Positions 1 through 9,449 of a stretch of 64,000 bases of DNA are shown piece after piece. The position numbers were made by a program, and so were the translations under genes. The notes beneath the pieces are model-generated. The model was not told the origin of the DNA. It ran no database searches and was given only the letters and a program-made list of their open reading frames with translations. Numbering within the stretch: position 1 is the stretch's first letter; the number at the start of each line of letters is the position of its first letter. This DNA comes from Mariannaea sp. PMI_226 (lineage: Eukaryota; Ascomycota; Sordariomycetes; Hypocreales; Nectriaceae), in contig JANFOG010000006.1 of assembly GCA_024336345.1 (NCBI GenBank), positions 1,612,001-1,676,000 of the forward strand, in the 5' to 3' direction.

Positions 1-71
1 GAAGGGAAAGAGGACAAGGCAGCGAAATCAAGGGGAGGTCGTTTAAGACGAAAGTCGCCCTGATAGATGGA
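1..71 (+). repeat. Diverged direct repeat, left copy
   Basis: The first ~71 bases closely resemble positions 1679-1749 in the same orientation. Both contain the blocks GAAGG(G/A)AAAGAGGACAAG, AAGACGAAAG and GATGGA, spaced almost identically with one 1-base length difference. Weaker similarity continues to about 110 (a shared ACCCGG block). The copy starts at the window edge, so its true left end is unseen. No function is evident. Confidence 0.6.
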
Positions 72-341
72 AGATAGGATGGTTTAGTGCACTTGCACAG
101 ATCACACCCGGTAACAAAAGTACCTCTTCGGGCGGCTTATACACATTTTCTATATAAGGAGTACCCATGATTCTCACTCTACACATGCCATGGATCAGCC
201 CAGCCCAATGTTAAATGGCGACATTGGCAATCCTTCATTGTCTTTTCTTCTCAGATTTGAAACAAGTCCTTTGGAAGCATCCACACTTACAAAGCCTTAT
301 TCAGAGTGGTCGGGCCCTCATAAATATCAGAGAATTGTCAG

Positions 342-349
342 TATATAAA
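342..349 (+). promoter_or_regulatory. TATA box of the secreted cysteine-rich gene
   Basis: TATATAAA lies about 115 bp before the ATG at 463, a normal distance for a fungal TATA box plus short leader. It supports a strongly regulated promoter for the secreted protein gene. This is a motif-based assignment only. Confidence 0.5.
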
Positions 350-462
350 GGGTAGGCAGTCCTTGTGTAGACATCGTCGTGCTACTATCAAGTCGTTTTT
401 CTACCCTTGTCCTAAGACTCCTGCCCATAATTTTATAAGCTAGCTCGCTTACCACGTCAACA

Positions 463-1195
463 ATGGTCCGCCTCCAAGCTATGCTGCTGCTGGGCCTCAG
501 CCTGGTACAAGACTCGCTTGCAGTATATAAGCCGGGACCTCCTCGTTATGGAGAAGTCTACACTTATGGCTGCAAGTACGCAAACCGTGGCACTCCGATA
601 AAGTGTTAGGCTGACAATGACATATAGGAACTGTAAATGTAACGCCGTTGATCGCAGGGAGCGCTTTATAGGGAGCACCGGCTGCATCCCGATCGGCCAG
701 GATATTGTCGCTATTGGAGTCTCCGCCTCAGATCAAACTACTACTTGTAGCATTTTCAAGGATAACTACTGCAAAGAACAAGTGCAAGACACGGGGCTGG
801 GATGGAGTTTCTGGAACTCATGGAAATGCCAATCCCTCAAACAAACCTCCGGGAGCATCAAGTGCTATTACGATGTCCACAACCCTCAAGCAACCACGGG
901 CCCTGATACCCTCCCTTCATCGGATCTTACGTCGTCAATGACTTCGTCAACATCTTCGTCAACGTCTTCGTCAACATCAACAACTTCCTCATCATCCACA
1001 ACTTTCGCAACATCAAAAGCCTCAACACCAACAACTTTCGCAACACCAACAAATACTCCAATGCCGGCAACTGATTCAGTGGCAACTGGTTCAACCCCAA
1101 CCGCTTTCACACCTGTTTCCCACCCTTTCACAACTCCTGTTCCGGCCACTCCTAGACAACCGTTCAGCCCCCAACGGCGGTTTGAGAGGGAATAA
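463..1195 (+). CDS. Small secreted cysteine-rich protein with Ser/Thr-rich tail
   Basis: Two exons are inferred: 463-575 and 628-1195. The intron is 52 bp (GTACGC...CTGAC...ATAG), and the product is 226 residues. The start gives a signal peptide (MVRLQAMLLLGLSLVQDSLA). The mature part has eight cysteines between roughly residues 37 and 120, followed by a low-complexity Ser/Thr-rich tail typical of O-glycosylated, wall-associated or secreted fungal proteins. The layout (signal peptide, Cys-rich head, Ser/Thr stalk) resembles adhesin- or effector-like secreted proteins, but I recognise no named family. The tail ends in charged residues with no hydrophobic C-terminus, so a GPI anchor is unlikely. 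A TATA box stands at 342. The gene lies between two diverged direct repeats. The splice model is needed because the reading frame after the signal peptide hits a stop inside the intron. Confidence 0.7.
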
Positions 1196-1928
1196 GGTTT
1201 CTGATTCATGCAAAGAGTACGATAGTCTCGAATATGCGTTTTCCATCGTCGCCTTCTTGGTACGAAATAGGCTAGAACATGAACGAGACGAGCTTTACGA
1301 GGATATGTACGATGAGGATTTCTGTTTACATGATGAGATTCAATAGCTAGATGTCTTTATAATGGTAAACTACCGTGGCGATGCTCAATTATGAACATTA
1401 ATCCATGATGTATTACTGGCTCTTGGAAACTTGCATCTCTCTTTACTGCCATGTGTTCTATACTTTACCAAATCGCCACCTAATTAATCGCCTATGGCTC
1501 GCCTAAGTCTGCGGAAACAAGGTGCTAGTGGTTTGTCTAGCTATTTCCACAATGGGAGGTCTTCCTCTTTATGGATCTTGCCTCAAGAAAAAACAAGACT
1601 CTTCAATGGTCACCGAAGAAAATGAAGGAAATAAAGGAAATATGTGGGGGTTTCCCTCATTACAGTCATCCATAAGGCGAAGGAAAAGAGGACAAGACCA
1701 GGAAGAGGAGGAAGACCATTCAAGACGAAAGAGACCCTGGTGGATGGAATATATTCCAGGTACTCTAAACCATCTTCTTATCTACCTACACCTTTGTAAT
1801 TTAGACCCGGAGTTGCATACAATTCAAAACTATCAACATGAGACAAGTATTGGCTATGAACGCTAAACGAAAACTCCACTATGATAGATCATGACGAACC
1901 GCTCTCTCTTTAAATTCAAAACATCATA
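1196..1928. other. Intergenic region with second repeat copy and a doubtful ORF
   Basis: This stretch lies between the secreted gene and the 3' end of the WW-domain gene. An ATG-started ORF at 1552-1866 (104 codons, highly charged, rich in E/R/K) covers the right-hand repeat copy. It shows no signal peptide, domain or splice signals and is probably not a gene. The remainder is AT-rich and nondescript. Confidence 0.5.
1679..1749 (+). repeat. Diverged direct repeat, right copy
   Basis: This is the partner of the copy at 1-71, about 1.68 kb away in the same orientation. The two copies flank the secreted cysteine-rich gene. Identity is roughly 70% by eye. Weak similarity continues to about 1810, around a shared ACCCGG block. 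Confidence 0.6.
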
Positions 1929-4900
1929 TTAATAGTTCCAATCATCGTCATCTCCCCAGTCCCCGCCAGAGTAATCTGCTGCAGGGTTCTTTGACCACTT
2001 GCCATCCGCTGGGTTCTGGGGCTTGGGAGATGGCGATTGTTTTATAGGACGTGCGGCTTCTACTGATTGCGATTCTAAGCTTCCAGACTGCAGTTGATTG
2101 GGGAAATCAATCTTGCTGGGAGCTGCAATCTCGGGCCTGGAAACGAGATGAACCCGGTCGAGGCTTTGTTTGGGGTCATCCTTTAACATAGCCTCGAAGC
2201 TAGCATTCTGTTGCTGACTAGGAATCGAAGAGGTCGCAGGAGCTGGCCTTTCAAAATTGGTTCTTTCGTTTGTGAGAACTTCACCTGGAGGTGCAACTGG
2301 GAGTTGAACGGGAGGTTGCGTGGGGGTTTGAGTACCGCTGGGACCTCCATGGAAATCTGTAGATCTCCTATGAACCTGCACGATCTGGGGACGCAATACA
2401 GGCTGTGGTTTGGCTTCTGAAACCTCGATGGTAGTAAAAATGGAGGCTGTATCCGAGAAACTGTCTCTGGTACCCGGGGGCATTTGATCCAATGATGCAC
2501 GGCCCATATCGGGTGAGGGTAGATTTGGTTCTGGGACTGGCGAAACACGGCCAGGCTGGACAGAGTTCGACGAGGGTACCAGATTCTCAGTCGGGAGGGA
2601 TGTAAGCTGTGGCTGTACTGGTATCTGATCCTTGGGTTTCAGTATTGTGGCTTTTTCAACTAATGGGGAGACCTCCATTGGTGGGGGCGCCTGATGAAGT
2701 TGAAGCGAAGGTGCTTTCTCTGGTGATACCCCAGCAGGCGCTCCTGGTGGAGAAGTTTGATTTGGATGAGTTGACATGGGCGCAGTTGGGGGACCTTGGC
2801 TTGGAGGAGCCTGTGTAGAAAGAGTTTGGCTAAGAGGAGTCTGGCTGGGAGGAGCTTGTCCTGCAAGAACCTGACCAGGAGGCATAGACATAGGCTTAGA
2901 CGTCGTCGAAGTAGTAGCTATAGGAGGTGCATTGTTGGGTATAGGCATTTGACCAAACTGTTGCGGTTGCTGCGATAGCATATCTCTCGGAAGATACTGG
3001 CCAGGAGGAACCACCCCTGGCTGTAGCACAGCTGATTCTGGATTCCTGCGACCACTCCGATTTTGGGCTATACTGTCTGTTGAGGATGTGGGCGAAGTGT
3101 TTTGTGAGGTCGTGGGGCTAGGCTCATTGGATTTGCTTCCTCCCTTGAACCATTTTCGCCACCCCTTCTCCTTGGGAGCTTCAGACAGCGCCGAGTCAGG
3201 GCGTGGCCCTTGACCTATGGGTGACTGCAAATTGGGGCCCCTCTGGGCTTGATTTGGTGGTATCTGAACCTGAGGCTGCACCCTGCCGTTAGGAGCCTGT
3301 CCCTGAATCGGCACTAGCATTTGACCTTGTTGGGGTATCGGAATCCAGCCTTGAGGCGGCATCTGTCCTTGAGGCAGCATCTGTCCTTGAGGCGGCATCT
3401 GTCCTTGAGGCAGCATCTGTCCTTGAGGCGGCATCTGTCCTTGAGGTGGCATCTGCCCTTGGGGAAACCACCCCGGTGGAGGCATTCGTCCCCCGGGAGG
3501 CACTTGGCTTTGAGACACCACCTGGCCAGGCGGCCTTTGCCCTGGAGGCAGTTGTCCACTTGGGTATCCTCGCCCGAGAGGCATGTGACCTGGAGGAAGT
3601 GCTTGTGCTGTTGGTTGAATCGGTCCTTGCGGAACTTGGCCCTGAATTAGTTGTGCTTGAGGAGGCCGCATTTGTCCAACAGATATGGGTTGTCCCTGAG
3701 GGTACCATCCTTGTTGAACTTGTGGTTGTCCTGTTCCCAATGGGGCGCCCCGGCCTTGAGGAGGCAGTTGACCTTGAACCGGAGCCTGAGAGTAGAGCAC
3801 TTGGCCTGCCTGACCCCGACCAAGGGGTTGCATTTGCCCCTGCGGTGGCATTTGTCCCTGAGGCGGCATTTGTCCCTGAGGCGGCATTTGTCCTTGGGGC
3901 GGAACTTGTCCTTGGGGCGGAACTTGTCCTTGGGGTGGCATTTGTCCCTGCGGTGGCATTTGTCCTTGGGGTGGTATCTGTACCTTTGATGGTATCTGCC
4001 CCTGAGGTATCATCTGCCCCTGAGGTATCATCTGCCCCTGAGGTATCATCTGCCCCTGAGGTATCATCTGCCCCTGAGGTATCATCTGCCCCTGCGGTGG
4101 AATTTGTCCTTGGAGTGATGTCTGCCCTTGCGGTGGCATCTGTCCTTGCGGCGGTATCTGTCCTTGCGGCGGTATCTGTCCTTGCACTATGAATTCTTTG
4201 GGAGGTGGAATTGGGCCAGCTGGGCCCATCTGACCCTGCAATGGGATCTGTCCAGGAGGGAGTGGTCCATTCGACGATGCTTGAGGCTTCGAGGGCGCAA
4301 GCGGCTGGATCGGCTTTTGACCCGGGGGCACAACCTGTCCCTGGACCACTGGTCCCTGGGGAGGAACCTGGCCCTGAGGCATGTTCCCTTTCTGCTGGGG
4401 CGGCATCCTGCCAAGTTCATCCGGTCCAGGGGGAGGCGTGCTAACCTTACCTGGGCCATCAAGCTGTGACGCAGTACGGGGCATAATTTGCAGACTTTGT
4501 CGACGAGGATCTTGAGACCATTGCTTGACAGAGGCCATGGAGCTGCGTCGCGTCTCTGCGGGAGAGCTGGTTGAAGATCTGATATCTGCCTTGCCCAGCA
4601 TGTGTGGGGCTTCATCATCATGTTCCTCGATACGAGTCAGGCCCAGGGGAGAGCTTTCTTGACGCATTGGTGTGGTGGGTTGCTGGAGTTGCAGTTGTTG
4701 CTGTTGCAATTGTTGCAGTTGTTGCTGCTGCTGCTGCTGCTGCGGCGCCGCCGTGCCTTGGGAAGCTTCCCGAAGAGACTGTGAGCGGCGAATCGGTCCG
4801 TTGCCTGTACTTGGAGGAGACGACAATGGTGGCTGTCCTGGAGGCAGCGAAGCGCGCTTCCCTGAATCAGACCGACCCAAGCTCTTCTTCCGTAGCTTGT

Positions 4901-7562
4901 TCTGCGCAGTAACGGCATGGCCTTGACCCTCGAGGTTTTGTGTAGGGAAATACGAGCCTGAATCACCCTGTTGCGAGGGCAGCATCGCACTGGGCCCCGA
5001 TTGAGATGATTGGCCAGATGAGAGAGGGGATACTGCGAACCCCTGGCTAACAACTTGGCTGAGGGAAGCTGTTGACGATGCTCGACGGCCGCTTTCCATC
5101 GGGGAAGGTGTCTGTAGATTGAAATCGGAAGAAAAGCTCCCAGTTCGGGAGTCCAAAGGAGATATCATCTCACTCACAAAAGACGAGTGACGGCGATTGT
5201 ACCCGGCCTTCTGCTCGGGAAGGGGTCCCGGGCCCCGGCTGTCAGGATACGGACCAGTACTTTGTCGATGCAAAGGCATCGGCTCTTGGGGAGGGTAGGG
5301 GGTAGGATTCTGCCGGATAGGACTTGAGATGTCAGGAGGATACGGGGTGGAACTTTGACTTCTCGGTGCCGGTGGTTCATCCTGGGGATATGGAGTGATA
5401 CTTTGATTCCTTGGTGGCAATTTCTCATCCAAGGGGTATGGAGTGATATTTTGACTCCTTGGTGGCAGTTGCCCATCAAGGGGGTATGGAGTGATATTTT
5501 GGCGCCGCATGTTTGGTATATCAGAAGGACTCGAGTTTGTCATCTCTTGATGAATACTTTGTCCAGGACGTGGTGCCATCTGGCCCATTGTTGGCTGCAC
5601 ATCGAAGTGGGGTAAGGGTTGAGTCTGGGGTGTAGCAAAGGGGGCCATTCTTGGTGGTGGTACAGTTGAAGAGCCTCCTGGTACGCGGCCATTGTATGGA
5701 AGATTCAGAGCCTGTGCTTGTGCTAGCTGTTGAGGAGCCAGAGGCTGTCCTCCCATCATCATTCCTGGATTTACACTCATCGGTCTCGCTGGCTGTTGAA
5801 TACCTTGTTGTGGGAGTTGATCTGGCGGAAATTGCTGCAGTGAGGGCTGCTCCGGCATGGTATTCACACGATGGACGCTCATTCGTGGCAACTCCTCTCC
5901 CTGCCGCTGTTGCTGCTTCAGGGGCGATGGGGTCATCGAGGATGGGTGCACTCCTTGCTTAGGGGGCACATAGCCATGTGCCAACCGCTGCGCTTTCTCA
6001 GGAGAAGGATCTCGCTGAGGCTGTTGTGCAGGCTGCGAAGCTCCTCGTCGATGTCCTGCCCGAAGCACAGATGGAAATTTGGAAATTCCAGGGTCCGACT
6101 GTTCTGAGCCCTGTCCATTTTCAACATTGGAGCCGAGACCACTTGGCGACTGAGATCGGGAATCACCACCTGGTGTGCCTCGTGGAGAGGACCTTCTTGG
6201 GGCCTTCAATACTGATGGCACATGTGCCAAATTGCTCGGCACCTGTGGGACCTTCGGCGGTGGGTCCGGTGCCGTCCTTCCCAGGCCCGCATCCGCGACG
6301 ATCGCCAACGGAGCGGGTTCAGCAGACTTGTCCAAGCTCTGCCTCCGTGGTGCAAGAGCAGCCGGGATAGCGGAGCGCGAGATAGGACCAGGTGAGCCCG
6401 ACCTCAAACCCATCATGAGTGAATGCTCTCGTTGCAGCACCGACTTGCGACCATCTCCAATGTCCTCGCCTCGCATAAAGTTTGGTCCACGCGATGGTGA
6501 TTCGACTGGTGTCTGCGCCCCGGGATTGTAAGCTTGATATTCTCCAATTGAACCAACTGTGTTTCTTCGCTCCGCTCTTAGAGGCTGTACGATCTGTTGC
6601 ATCTGTTCTTGTTGTCGCAGCTGTGGTGGGTGTTGGGACTGTGGTTGATGCATGGGGGGAGCTGTCCTTATCTCATCTCTTGCTTCGCGGCCTTGGATAA
6701 AATTGGTCTGCAACCTCATCTTTTGCTCTACTGGGCTGTTCTTTTCAGGTAACTCTGCGACGCTGTCAGGTGCCGCCGTCTCGATAGGAGCGAGGATGAG
6801 GTTATCAGCCATTTCGACCGGATCTGGGTTCGTCTCGGCTCGTGCGGAAGCAGTGTCGTTGGTGGGCATCTCGGCAATGATACCTATGGGATCGAATTGT
6901 CGCGGTATCTCTCGGCCATCAATCATGGGGATGTTGGGTTCTTCAGGGACTGTAGGAGGCACAGAAATGAAGTGGCCCGACATAATGGGATCTCCCATGA
7001 TCATGTCACTTCCAACGAGTCCAGTCTGCACAGGAGCGCTGTTCACGACGAGAGGTGTTGTGCGCTCACTGACCACAGGACTTACGCCTTTGCTCACAGG
7101 GGTGCCATCAACCCGGTTGTCTATACCACCGGCGACAACCCTCCTTGCGGCCTCCTCCTCCTCATCAGCCATAGGGCTTACGTCCGTATATGTGCCAGGC
7201 CCAAGGAACATGAAGTTCTCAGGCTGGAACACACCCTCGTTGCTGTCATCCTCCCAAACCGAGCTCACAGGCCTTGCAGCGGCCGACATTTGGCTCTTCC
7301 ACCCTGCATCTCTTGCCGACCCGACCCCGCTCCCGCCAGGTCTTTTGCTTCGGGCTGTGCTGGTTTGGCGCTTGACTTGCTGATGCGACTCGAGGAGCTC
7401 CTCAGGAGCGAGTACGGGAGCAGGCTCGGCATCATCGACGAAATCGGGGAATTCGTCGCCTTCCTTGGGGAAGTGGTACTGGATGTGACCGTTGGGTACG
7501 TATTTGTAGAACCATCGCTTCCCGTCGTAGTCCCATTCCCAGCCTTCGGGAAGGCCAGCCAT
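1929..7562 (-). CDS. Giant WW-domain, Pro/Gln-rich protein
   Basis: A single uninterrupted reading frame of 1877 residues starts at the ATG at 7562. Residues ~4-40 form an atypical WW domain: the first Trp lies in LPEGWEWDYDGKRW, but the second signature Trp is replaced by Phe (QYHFPKEG). The rest is disordered and rich in P, Q, S and G. It includes four QN/RxQ(N/S)xTPYP-type motifs (residues ~690-770), a polyglutamine stretch near residue 945, and a long array of PPQGQM/IPQGQM hexapeptides. A basic patch (GWRKWFKGGSKS) follows, and the extreme C-terminus is acidic-aromatic (GDWGDDDDWNY). WW domains bind proline-rich ligands, and this protein carries many such stretches itself, so self-association or scaffolding is plausible but inferred. 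Homologues of this architecture are annotated only as WW-domain proteins in filamentous fungi, so the function is unknown. Confidence 0.85.
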   Translation of the reverse strand: MAGLPEGWEWDYDGKRWFYKYVPNGHIQYHFPKEGDEFPDFVDDAEPAPVLAPEELLESHQQVKRQTSTARSKRPGGSGVGSARDAGWKSQMSAAARPVSSVWEDDSNEGVFQPENFMFLGPGTYTDVSPMADEEEEAARRVVAGGIDNRVDGTPVSKGVSPVVSERTTPLVVNSAPVQTGLVGSDMIMGDPIMSGHFISVPPTVPEEPNIPMIDGREIPRQFDPIGIIAEMPTNDTASARAETNPDPVEMADNLILAPIETAAPDSVAELPEKNSPVEQKMRLQTNFIQGREARDEIRTAPPMHQPQSQHPPQLRQQEQMQQIVQPLRAERRNTVGSIGEYQAYNPGAQTPVESPSRGPNFMRGEDIGDGRKSVLQREHSLMMGLRSGSPGPISRSAIPAALAPRRQSLDKSAEPAPLAIVADAGLGRTAPDPPPKVPQVPSNLAHVPSVLKAPRRSSPRGTPGGDSRSQSPSGLGSNVENGQGSEQSDPGISKFPSVLRAGHRRGASQPAQQPQRDPSPEKAQRLAHGYVPPKQGVHPSSMTPSPLKQQQRQGEELPRMSVHRVNTMPEQPSLQQFPPDQLPQQGIQQPARPMSVNPGMMMGGQPLAPQQLAQAQALNLPYNGRVPGGSSTVPPPRMAPFATPQTQPLPHFDVQPTMGQMAPRPGQSIHQEMTNSSPSDIPNMRRQNITPYPLDGQLPPRSQNITPYPLDEKLPPRNQSITPYPQDEPPAPRSQSSTPYPPDISSPIRQNPTPYPPQEPMPLHRQSTGPYPDSRGPGPLPEQKAGYNRRHSSFVSEMISPLDSRTGSFSSDFNLQTPSPMESGRRASSTASLSQVVSQGFAVSPLSSGQSSQSGPSAMLPSQQGDSGSYFPTQNLEGQGHAVTAQNKLRKKSLGRSDSGKRASLPPGQPPLSSPPSTGNGPIRRSQSLREASQGTAAPQQQQQQQQLQQLQQQQLQLQQPTTPMRQESSPLGLTRIEEHDDEAPHMLGKADIRSSTSSPAETRRSSMASVKQWSQDPRRQSLQIMPRTASQLDGPGKVSTPPPGPDELGRMPPQQKGNMPQGQVPPQGPVVQGQVVPPGQKPIQPLAPSKPQASSNGPLPPGQIPLQGQMGPAGPIPPPKEFIVQGQIPPQGQIPPQGQMPPQGQTSLQGQIPPQGQMIPQGQMIPQGQMIPQGQMIPQGQMIPQGQIPSKVQIPPQGQMPPQGQMPPQGQVPPQGQVPPQGQMPPQGQMPPQGQMPPQGQMQPLGRGQAGQVLYSQAPVQGQLPPQGRGAPLGTGQPQVQQGWYPQGQPISVGQMRPPQAQLIQGQVPQGPIQPTAQALPPGHMPLGRGYPSGQLPPGQRPPGQVVSQSQVPPGGRMPPPGWFPQGQMPPQGQMPPQGQMLPQGQMPPQGQMLPQGQMPPQGWIPIPQQGQMLVPIQGQAPNGRVQPQVQIPPNQAQRGPNLQSPIGQGPRPDSALSEAPKEKGWRKWFKGGSKSNEPSPTTSQNTSPTSSTDSIAQNRSGRRNPESAVLQPGVVPPGQYLPRDMLSQQPQQFGQMPIPNNAPPIATTSTTSKPMSMPPGQVLAGQAPPSQTPLSQTLSTQAPPSQGPPTAPMSTHPNQTSPPGAPAGVSPEKAPSLQLHQAPPPMEVSPLVEKATILKPKDQIPVQPQLTSLPTENLVPSSNSVQPGRVSPVPEPNLPSPDMGRASLDQMPPGTRDSFSDTASIFTTIEVSEAKPQPVLRPQIVQVHRRSTDFHGGPSGTQTPTQPPVQLPVAPPGEVLTNERTNFERPAPATSSIPSQQQNASFEAMLKDDPKQSLDRVHLVSRPEIAAPSKIDFPNQLQSGSLESQSVEAARPIKQSPSPKPQNPADGKWSKNPAADYSGGDWGDDDDWNY
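3347..4190 (-). repeat. 18-bp coding minisatellite (PPQGQM/IPQGQM array)
   Basis: This is a degenerate tandem array of an 18-bp unit inside the WW-domain gene. Copies cluster at about 3350-3460 and 3835-4190. Five perfect copies of CCTGAGGTATCATCTGCC lie in a row at 4001-4090, each encoding IPQGQM. Because the unit is a multiple of three and stop-poor, long antisense frames open across it; these are by-products, not genes. Confidence 0.9.
4680..4745 (-). repeat. Polyglutamine CAG/CAA tract
   Basis: This glutamine-coding run in the WW-domain gene reads as CTG/TTG repeats on the plus strand. It ends in seven consecutive CTG/CAG units near 4721-4743. It is a likely length-variable microsatellite. 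Confidence 0.85.
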
Positions 7563-9449
7563 CGCGGGCTTTCGAGTTCTGGGGGTGGGGAAAGTATAGA
7601 ACGTCCGAATCGCACTCTAGTATGATAAGGGAAGCGGTATTGAATTACGGCGACAGCGGTTTCGAACTCGATTGCTCTTTGGTTGTGCGGGTCCGCATCA
7701 TTGGGTTGCGTTGGTGTTTCGTCGTCGATGTCGTTGACTCGATTGAGCTCGTAAAGTCAGGGGTGGAATAATATCAAATGAAGGCTACCGAGCATACGAT
7801 CCATATAAAAAAAACCGATTAGGAGTAAGAAATACTGAAATGACGAGTTAGAGCCCAACAATCAGGAAAAGGCCGAATGCAAGCTTGGGGTTTTCGTGGG
7901 TTGGCCACGTCGTCCAAGTTGTCACCTGCACTTGTGCCTAAATCCTGAGGTCGACGATGTGTGAGGGCGTGGAGTTGGTTGAATGTTGAAAGAGAACAAC
8001 CATCGGAAACAAACCCAGAGAGCTACAAAAAAAGCTACCTGGGACCACCTGCAAGGCAAGGGGCCCAAACGGTGATAGTTAGCGGCAAATGCGCGGGAAC
8101 TAGGTTGGAAAGCCCATCACAATATTGACGGATGGATGAAATGGCGTTGATGATGAACCCATTTGACTCCCTTACACAGTACGCGCTAGGGGACATAGCA
8201 TGCCCATCTACCTGCTACCTTAGGTGGCTAGAGGTAATTAACTTCCATTGCTACCTTTGATGAATGGAAGCCACCCAAGGATCCAATAGTGGCTTTAGGT
8301 ACCTCTATCTAGTATTTAGTACTAGAATAGTACCTACATAGTACGGAGTAGCACCATAGTAGGCAGTGGGTTAAAATATCCCCACGCCAGCCTTAGCGCC
8401 CACTTCAGCTCGAATTCGGATATGGCCCACAACGCCCACATCGCCCACACTCTTCATCACATTGATTGCCCACTAGGATCAAGCCCCTTGTACTGTGTAG
8501 AGGGTGAGCCAACCTGCCGCACCACTCATACCCTTACAGTATGTCCTTGAGCCCTTGCGGCGCACCTGAGCGCTAGTTGACAGTTCCCAGTTGCTACCTA
8601 AGCTCTTCGACTGTTCAGGTTCCTGAGCTTCCGCACGAAAGTCATATGACATGCCGAGAAGCCGGAAACCACTGCTAGATATTTTGCTATATGTACGGAG
8701 TACATATGCTAAGGTTGTGCATCTAGCCATACATGTATTCGCATAGCAGAAATGTGGCGGTTCACTTTTCGTACCTCGTCGCACATGCTCTGGACGCTCA
8801 CAGGGCTGATCGTGAGGTGACATCATTCGTTCGCCGTTCCTATTTTCCCCATCTACTATTCTAGCTCATGTTTCATCCGAGCTTCCTTCGTAGCCTATCG
8901 GCTGATGCTACGACGTACAGTTATACTATAATTACTCCACACTGACTCGGATACTATCATCTTGAGCAGGTATGTCATGTCAGAGCAGTCTCAACGACCA
9001 AACATGTAGTTCTCAGTGTCACAGGCCCAATGCCACTCTGAATGAATCCGCGTGTCTAACAATCCAGTTACACTTTTTTTTTTTTTTTTTTTTTCGGGTT
9101 GTGGCCAGTGTGGTGTCATTCAAGACGTGGCCCTTGCTTGACTTCCTTGATAACATCTCAGACAAGACCTATCAAAGCTGTTTAGGAGGCTTCGTATTTG
9201 ACTCAGCATGTTATAGAATATCGTTCGTAGCATTTGAAATGTTGATTCAATTATTATTCTTTTTTGGTCTTCCATTCTCTTGCAACTTTTTTTTTTTAAA
9301 ACACTAAATAAATGCATTCGGAATAGTAACGTAGCATAAGAGAGGAGGACAAATGCTAATAAATCTAGGAAAGACGAAAAAGAGAGCGGGACATTTCTAT
9401 TTCAATCTAAATTGTTCATCACGGGTCGTTATTATGAGCGTATGTTGCT
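7563..9449. other. Long intergenic region upstream of the WW-domain gene
   Basis: This region holds the promoter of the minus-strand WW-domain gene and the 3' flank of the channel gene. It contains a 21-base T run at 9074-9094 and two copies of the 9-mer TACGGAGTA (8342-8350 and 8694-8702). Short ORFs here lack protein-like composition, and I see no gene. Confidence 0.5.

Noticed and set aside
1552..1866. Charged 104-codon ORF
   Set aside because: No domain, signal peptide or splice signals; composition reflects purine-rich repeat DNA. Kept only as a remark in the intergenic entry.
3446..4192. 248-codon plus-strand frame antisense to the WW-domain gene
   Set aside because: It follows directly from the 18-bp, stop-poor minisatellite, which keeps several frames open; the translation is a monotonous repeat and has no independent support.
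6652..7625. Two ~240-codon plus-strand frames over the start of the WW-domain gene
   Set aside because: Antisense shadows of a GC-rich coding region; the minus frame is longer and contains the WW domain.
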